NCBI GenBank assembly: GCA_930367215.1
Contig: OV884059.1
Span: 228,407,803 to 228,471,802 of the forward strand
Reading direction: 5' to 3'
Source of the DNA: Pollenia angustigena
Lineage: Eukaryota > Arthropoda > Insecta > Diptera > Polleniidae
DNA length: 64,000 bases
A model generated the notes under the pieces. It searched no databases, was not told the origin of the DNA, and worked only from the letters and a program-made list of their open reading frames with translations. The position numbers were made by a program, and so were the translations under genes. Below, piece after piece: positions 57,782-64,000 of this stretch; the stretch's first letter is position 1; the number at the start of each line of letters is the position of its first letter.

Positions 57782-57806
57782 TTAGGTTAGGTTAGGTTAG
57801 GTTAGG
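57782..57806 (+). repeat. (TTAGG)5 tract at the 3' end of the LINE
   Basis: Five exact TTAGG units directly abut the 3' end of the minus-strand non-LTR element, so in element sense the tail is (CCTAA)5. TTAGG is the ancestral insect telomere unit, generally held to be lost in Diptera. Here it is most simply the terminal repeat of the retroelement. Confidence 0.85.
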
Positions 57807-57811
57807 TTAAA

Positions 57812-60030
57812 TGGGTAGCCGTCACGACGACGACTCACTTGGGTCCTTATAGCGGTCCCTTTGTGATACCCCTAGCCAGTGACAAGAGTCAGTCAGTATT
57901 CACCAGACTATTTCACAGAGGTCACTGCAATCTCGAACCAACCCGATTCCTTGCAGAACAAGGAGATCGATTTCAGTCCCGCATTGGACAAATCGTCCAG
58001 ACATGGCAATTCCGGTCTCCCAAAATGCCTAAACCTAATGCCCACCAGACCGGGGCATTGGCAGAGGAAGTGAAACACCGTCTCCTCCTCCTCCTCCTCC
58101 TCATCATGACAACTCCTACAGTAGTCATTATACGCAAGACCCATCCTCCTAGCATGAGTCCCTATCACCCAGTGACCCGTGATGACCGATATCATTGTCC
58201 TCCTACGGTCCCTGCCGAGACCGAGTAGTACGCGCGTTCTTGCCGCGTCATAGCCAGGCCATAGAGTCCTGGCCATCAAGCAGGTATGCTCCCCCTGCCA
58301 TCTCCCCTGAGCCCTTCTGTACGACTCCCGTCTGATGAGAGTCCTGCAGTGGGCCATTGAAGTGCCAATCAGGCCGTCGACGAACATGTCGTCCAAGAGA
58401 CAGCCCCGTTTGGCCAGACAGGCACCCACTGTGCCCTGGTACCCATGTCAGCGTTACACTGGAATGTTTCGCGATCTCATTCAGAGACATCCGGCATTCC
58501 ACTGTCAACATAGATGTCGTAAAGATACCAGCCAGAGCTGCAATGGCAGCCTTGCTGTCCGTAAATATACATATATCTCTCGATATACGATAGTACCTCA
58601 GCCAGTTTGCCTCCCGCCTTATGGCAGAGATTTCCACCTGCAGCACACTACTGCCATCTGGCAGCCTAAAAGAGACCCTGATGTCCAATTCCTCGGTGAA
58701 GAAACCTCCACCCACTCTATTGCCCATCCTGGAACCATCGGTGTAGACCCGCAGGGTCGGTTCCAGAGATCACGTATTATCGAGCAGCTCATCATAATTA
58801 CCATGATGAACCGTGAACAAAGCCCCGAAAAAGGGTTCCGGAGTGCAATAGCCCAGCTCCGCCAGGTCGTAGGGCGCGCGAAGCGCGACCCTGGCATGAC
58901 CATAGTTCCACGTAGACCATAGGCCCACCGCCCCCAGTCTCGTAGCGGAAGTTAGGGCCTGTTGTTCGGCCATGATGTCAACCGGCAACCAGTTCAGCAT
59001 AGTAAACAGTGCCTTCGTCGGTGTCGAGCGGAGTGATCCCGTGATCATCAGCGCAGCCAACCTATATACTTTTTCAAGCATCCCCTTTCCATGGCAGGCC
59101 ACCACACTATGACCCTATAGAAGAGGATCGGTTTTACCACCGCCTCAAAGATCCATTCGACGCCCCTGGGGCCCAGGCCCCAGCTCCTGCCCAAGGATTT
59201 CTTACAGGTGTATAAGGCCACAATTGCCATATCAACCCTCGTCCGAACGTTGAGTTCCCATGATAGCTTGCTATCGAGAATTACGCTCAAACATTTGGCA
59301 CTGTTCGAGAGCCTCAGCTCCGTGCTGTTTAGCCTAGGAAGCCTGAAGTTGCCAACCTTGTACTTCCTGGTAAAGAGTACTAACTCAGTCTTCTGTGGAT
59401 TGACACCAAGTCCACAGGAGATTCTCCAAGAGCTTAGAATCTGTAATGCAGATTCCATACAATGGGACAGTTTGTCCAGGTGTTTACCTGCGACCGCCAC
59501 GTCATCCGCATACGCGACGGTTTTTATCCCTAATCTGTCGAACCGGCCCAGCAAAGTGTTCACCGTCAGGTTCCATAATAGAGGGGACAGAAGCCCACCT
59601 TGCGGGGTGCCTCTGTGCACAATTCTGCAAACATTAGTAGCACTCATCGTGGATTTAATGATCCTATTGTCGAGTAGATTACCAATAAATCTACAAACTG
59701 CATCGTCAACACCCACCTCCCTCATCGACTGCAAGATGGAGTTGGGTTTGACATTGTTGAAAGCTCCCTCAATGTCCAGAAAGGCCACAAGTGAGTATTC
59801 CCGAAATTCAAGGGATTTCTCAATGTAGCAGACTTGCCCTTGGTGTAGGCATGCTGCGATGAAGAGAGCAAATGTGTAGGAATAGACATCCTCAGATGAA
59901 TGAAATGAAGAAATGGAATGAAAACAAACCTACACCTAGTCGCCGATCTAACCAAGTTCTTAAACCTATTCAATGCCGACTTATAATCCGTCCAGTTTCC
60001 CAGACGTTTAGCCATATGAATAGAGTTTGA
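57812..60030 (-). pseudogene. Broken non-LTR retrotransposon: RT, RNase H, zinc knuckle
   Basis: Minus-strand remnants in order are: an upstream piece at 60015-59930 (MAKRLGNWTDYKSALNRF); RT at 59788-59048 with FLDIEGAFNNV, GTPQGGLLSPLLWNL and AYADDVAV; a connection region 59105-58770; RNase H from about 58745 (YTDGSR, VEISAI, FTDSKAAI, VPGHSG); and a C-terminal frame 58429-57908 with a CRSC...H...C knuckle and FCKESGWF. At least three frame changes and a deletion of the RT N-terminus plus endonuclease make it dead. RNase H after RT points to the LOA/I/R1 side of LINEs; clade not assigned. The GC content is clearly above the flanks. A CTC run (58085-58102) encodes poly-Glu inside the knuckle. 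Plus-strand ORFs here are antisense shadows. Confidence 0.92.
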
Positions 60031-60865
60031 TGCAAAAAAAATCAGTTTTTATCAGAGTGATTTTCTATGTGAATATAAGTCAGAATATGGTAACATTTTG
60101 TATTTATTTGAAGCAAAGGAGAAATGTCTTAAAAGGTGTATTCAAATTGGATATTTGGTATTGAACTGGAATACTTTAAGTCAACTCGGTCTTCTAAGCG
60201 AATAATTTTTAAAAACTACCTTCTAACCTAGATTCGTTTTCGATTCTATATAAATTCAACGTTTTCAAAAATTTCAAAAAAAACCGTAAAAATGTGAAAC
60301 CGCGGTTTCGGTTTTGAAATGATTAAAACCGGTGGGTTTCGGTTCGGTTTTCGGTTTTGAAAATATCAAAGTTAAATTCATACATAAAAATATATATTTT
60401 TTTGCATGTAATACAATTTATTTATTTGTTTCAATTCAGGTACTTTTATTCGCCCTTAAGTGTATACCTGGGCCTGGCCAGGCATTTTTTGACTTTTTTC
60501 CAGTTTTTTTTATATAATTATTAAGTATACAGAACGAAACTTTATGTACTTGGGCCTGGTTAGGCCCTTCCCTATAATATATGTACTGCAGTAAATAAAA
60601 TCAAAATGAAACGTTTTAAAAAGCTTACACACAACACATAAGAATTCTTTCTTTTCTATTTTTTCGAAAAATTATTTTATTTCCCAACAAAATGTTCCTG
60701 CGATAGCCATAAAACTCCATACATATAAAGTAGCCCCAGCCTTGCCCAGGTGCTCGTTAGTGTGAGTTTTTTCTATAGCCACAAGAATCTCCATACAAAA
60801 ATCAAGTGGCCTAGGTGGCAGTTTATGCCTCACAAATAAGGTGTGTACTTAAGAGTTATAAAGAT
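60031..60865. other. Spacer with hAT-like subterminal words
   Basis: 60290-60360 is dense in CGGTTT/AAACCG words. The same words occur at 62456-62480 followed by GGATTGC-type sequence (inverse AGGGATTGCTG), so a hAT-like shell may enclose 60868-62300. GGGCCTGG recurs near 60470 and 60551. No ORF recognised. Confidence 0.35.
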
Positions 60866-60867
60866 AA

Positions 60868-62300
60868 TCACCCTTATCATGAATAAAATTTCACATATAA
60901 ATTTCCGAATGTGTGAAGAGTAGGTATCATGAATAAAATGTGTTGTGAAAATTTCCGAATGTTTACATTTCGAATTTGCTTGTTTTTAAAAAAATTCACA
61001 CGATTGTGAATAGCTCACATGTGAAATATTTTACCAATTTATGAAGAAAATAATTAACAAAGATTTGTCTGTCGGAAAAGGAAGAAAATGTAAGTTTATA
61101 TTTAAAATTAAAAAAAAAAAAAAAAAAACAAGTTAGAGTGCTAGTTCTACAAAACTGTCACGTACCGAATTTTATTCTGATAGCGTTATTTAAAACGGAT
61201 TTTTTCGCAAATTTTTGCCATGTTTGCGATAAGAGCTATTTTTACTGTTTCTGATTCTATAACTCTTTCAGCCACACTTTTATATATGCAACTTGATAAC
61301 TAAAAAATGCACAATTTTGCATTATTTACAGATTATTTATTATAAAAATGTTGATAATTTTGTTAAATAAAGTGGTTAGTTTACTTACCACCATGACGGT
61401 TGGCATAAAAATTAATTTTTGCTTAAAATCCGAAAAAACATGTTTTATTTGTTCGGATGCATAGAGGAACTCCGCTGGTGCTGCATTGCCATACAGAACG
61501 CACTGGTCATCATTTTTCTTAACAGAGCAAATAACCTATGGCTGTTTTTTTAACTTGGGGAAAGACCGGTTTAAAAACAAAAGCTTACACATTTAAAAAA
61601 ATTTATAAATGTTAAATTTCAAAATTTATGCCTCAAAATTTCGCATAAATCTATCATCGATAATCTTAAAAAATGTAATTATTAGGCTCTTGAAAAGGTG
61701 GTTAGATAACTAACCACCAAACCTGAAAGATTATAGCTTTACCGATTATTAATAAATATATTTGCTATCCTGCCACTGTTAGCAAATTTTTGCGAATTTC
61801 CGCTAATTTTGCAATTTTTACCGAATTTGTGCAATTCCTTATAGTTTCAGGGGCTTTTAATTTATTTTATGGCTTGTTTGAAATATTAAATATTTTCGCG
61901 AATTTCCGCTATTTTTGCAAACTTTTCCGAATTTTAGCAATTTTCACGTAGTTTTGTTGCTCTTTGAGGTAATCGTCTAAAATTACAAATCAATAGTAAT
62001 CGATTATTGTCAATAACGTTTCAGAAATACAACAGCATGTTTTTCGCGAAAATCTTCTTCCGTCACAAAGCCTTACATTTTCAAATTTTCCCCAAAAAAT
62101 TTAATTCCATAAATTTCCAAAAACAGTTTTCTTAAATAAATTAATTGTTTCTTTTTTACAACTCCGAATATAATGACACAGGCTTTTAAAATCAGGTATG
62201 TTATTTTATTCACATGGAATTCATGATACGAATTTAAAATCCATGTGAATAAAAAATTTTATTCGGAAATTTTCACATGTGGAATTCATGATAAGGGTGA
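60868..62300. mobile_element. TIR element with TCACCCTTATCATGAATAA ends, copy 2
   Basis: TCACCCTTATCATGAATAA and (inverted) TCACCCTTATCATGAATTCC. Inside, TTTCACA/TGTGAAA and GGAATTCATGATACGAATTT-like words recur. 61200-61960 carries a family C segment (inverted). Related to 40083-41262. No transposase. Confidence 0.75.
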
Positions 62301-62552
62301 ATATTTGTTCTTCTTAGTACTTGTTTTGAATTTTAAGAACTTTGAAAAACCTTGTCATTGTTGAAGGCTGTTATGTATAAAGTTTTTGTATGCGAAGTAC
62401 GAGTATGATGTTTAATTTGCAATTTCTTCAAGCATAAATACATTGTTAAAGTAAAAGCGGTTTCGGTTAAAACCGAACAGCAATCCCTAATTCTAAGGCT
62501 TAAAAGAAATTTTTGATTTTATTTCGTAAAAAAAGTCAAAACGTATAAAAAC

Positions 62553-64000
62553 AAGTAAGAGTGCTATATTCGTCTGTGCCAAATCTTATATACCCTTCAC
62601 CATTGTGCGAGCAGAATACAGAGCAACTAGAAAAAAACTAAATAAAACTGGTAAATATTTTTTTTAAAATAAGAAAAACCCGGTTTTGAACTTCGCTTTT
62701 CATAAGGGCCCAGAATATATATACTTTATAGGGTGTAGGATCAATATTGTAGAAATTACAGTTATATATACCTTTTTTACCTTCGGTGAAGGGTATAAAA
62801 AGAGTAATTTTCGGGAATTCAGGGGTCTAATCACCGCATTCGATGCTATCGTATCGAATAAACTATTGAATTTTTTTGCATACGATAGACACTGGCGTAT
62901 CGAATGAAAACTTGATAAATGTAATGTCGAGTTACTCGATGTCGAATGCTATTATTTCAAATTCTATACATTTCATTCGATATCGAGTTTCAAGATACCA
63001 AAATAAATAATTTCGATGAATTTTGCTCAATATCGTATGCGGTGATTAGACCCCAGTATTTCGGTTATAACTCATACAAATTTCCGACATTTTGGTATAT
63101 AAGTCATATACATAGGACATATGGCAGCCCTAAAATTTAGGTTTTATAAAAATTTTGATGTTTTTTAGCCCATTTTTGAAGTATTTTGCTCATAAATTAC
63201 CCCTTGTCTAACCGATTTGATATTTTTATATACTGACGTGTTAAGGAAGAATTTTACCATTTACTTAAGTTATATTTAGATATATTTAAACATTTATATA
63301 TACTTGTATACATATATTTTAACAAAGTTAATTATAAAAAAAGAGTAATTTTTGGGGATTCAGTATTTCGTTTGTAACTCTGCCATTTTTTAACCGATTT
63401 GACAGATTTATATACCGACGTGTTTAAGAAGAAATTTACCATTTACTTGACTTATAAAGCTTGGACTCGGGTAGATCTATGGTTCCCGAAAGAGGGTATT
63501 TAAAAAAAAAAAATTAATTTTGGTCATAATTTTTTTGTATGTGAACCGATTTTTCCGAGTTTTTTATAAAATATGTTCTACTAGAAGCAGCCCTAAAATT
63601 AAGGTTTTTATACAATTTTTAATTTTTTTTGTACGGGAGGTACCACGCCCACTTCTCCAATCCCGCCCACATTTTGTAGGATGGTGTGTATTGGCAACCT
63701 AAATGTGTGTACCTAATTTGGAAACATTGGCTCTTGCCGTTCTCAAGATATACAGAAATAAAAAAAGTACAACAACAAGGGATTTTTGGAAAAATTTAGA
63801 GGTAGTCGTGGTTTTTTGCTCATATCTCCGTAATTTTTGGACCGATCTGGCTGAATTTCAATAGCAAACTTAAACGGAGTATATGTGACATAAATATACA
63901 TCAACCTAGTCCACATCATTTCTGGGGTTTTCGGAAAACCCATTTCAACATACACACGGACAGACGGACAACCGGATTTGAACTTCGCTTTTCATAAGGA
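62553..64000 (+). repeat. Family D dispersed repeats, tandem and truncated by the window
   Basis: Starts AACAAGTAAGAGTGCTATAT, then a weak hairpin TTCGTCTGTGCCAA and TATATACCCTTCACCATT. Units containing AGAGTAATTTT.GGGRATTCA and CCGATTTGA.A-TTTATATACYGACGTG recur at about 62800, 63200 and 63340-63450. The end TTTCTGGGGTTTTCGG and ACACACGGACAGACGG lies near 63920. Non-coding. Confidence 0.6.
62823..63053. mobile_element. MITE with GGGTCTAATCACCGCAT ends (CAG duplication)
   Basis: GGGTCTAATCACCGCATTCG and (inverted) GGGTCTAATCACCGCATACG, flanked by CAG (62820-62822 and 63054-63056). The neighbouring family D unit at 63345-63372 (GGGGATTCAGTATTTCG) is an empty site. Many TCGAAT/ATCGTATCG words inside. 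Similar word use to 26221-26833. Confidence 0.9.

Noticed and set aside
57782..57806. Internal telomere fusion point
   Set aside because: Only five units, exactly at the 3' end of a LINE, so the tail explanation is simpler.
57839..58228. 129-codon plus-strand ORF
   Set aside because: Antisense to the C-terminal zinc knuckle of the LINE.
58335..58922. 195-codon plus-strand ORF
   Set aside because: It is antisense to the RT/RNase H remnants, which show clear conserved motifs on the minus strand; long antisense ORFs follow from the higher GC content.
59208..59828. 206-codon plus-strand ORF
   Set aside because: Antisense to the RT domain with its YADD motif; no motif of its own.

Overview
The window is eukaryotic, AT-rich (roughly 70 % A+T by eye) and repeat-dense. 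It reads as a slice of a higher-fly (Diptera: Brachycera, probably calyptrate) genome. That assignment is an inference from the insect-like Pdcd4 gene, the fly-style introns and dispersed repeats of a kind I associate with calyptrate flies; no species marker is visible.

Only one cellular gene is supported. It is Pdcd4 (programmed cell death 4, an eIF4A-binding translation repressor) on the minus strand at 31055-32806. Three coding exons (459 codons) cover the N-terminal basic region and both MA3 domains. The expected short last exon was not found between 31054 and position 1. A candidate non-coding leader exon lies near 33.1 kb.

Almost everything else is nested transposable-element material. 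At 1-3.3 kb there are two tRNA-derived SINE types, a decayed hAT/BED-finger fragment and MITEs. At 4-10.7 kb there are TIR elements, including a Tc1-like shell with a TTAA-inserted MITE inside it. At 11-19.3 kb three copies of one element with GTAC ends lie in the same orientation, and the third carries a hAT insertion with a perfect 8-bp target duplication. At 19.3-31 kb there are many MITEs, a piggyBac-like element with TTAA-CCC ends and a hAT element that abuts the last Pdcd4 exon seen. At 34-41.5 kb there is a nest that includes a 1.7 kb TIR element (TA target, ends TCGTCAGCTC) carrying a DUF7869-like open reading frame; two further copies in the window (21.1 and 34 kb) lack exactly this coding segment. 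At 41.6-45.2 kb there is a 3.5 kb TIR shell with nested hAT and MITE insertions. At 45-57.7 kb there is a run of MITEs, several with clean target duplications. At 57.8-60.0 kb a broken, GC-richer non-LTR retrotransposon (RT, RNase H, zinc knuckle) has a 3' tail of five TTAGG units. At 60-64 kb there are further TIR and dispersed-repeat copies.

There is no operon logic here. The genes and elements do not work together, except that full-length and deleted copies of the same elements show which segments are coding and in what order the insertions occurred. The most interesting item is the DUF7869-bearing TIR element, which suggests (inference) that DUF7869 proteins act as transposases.
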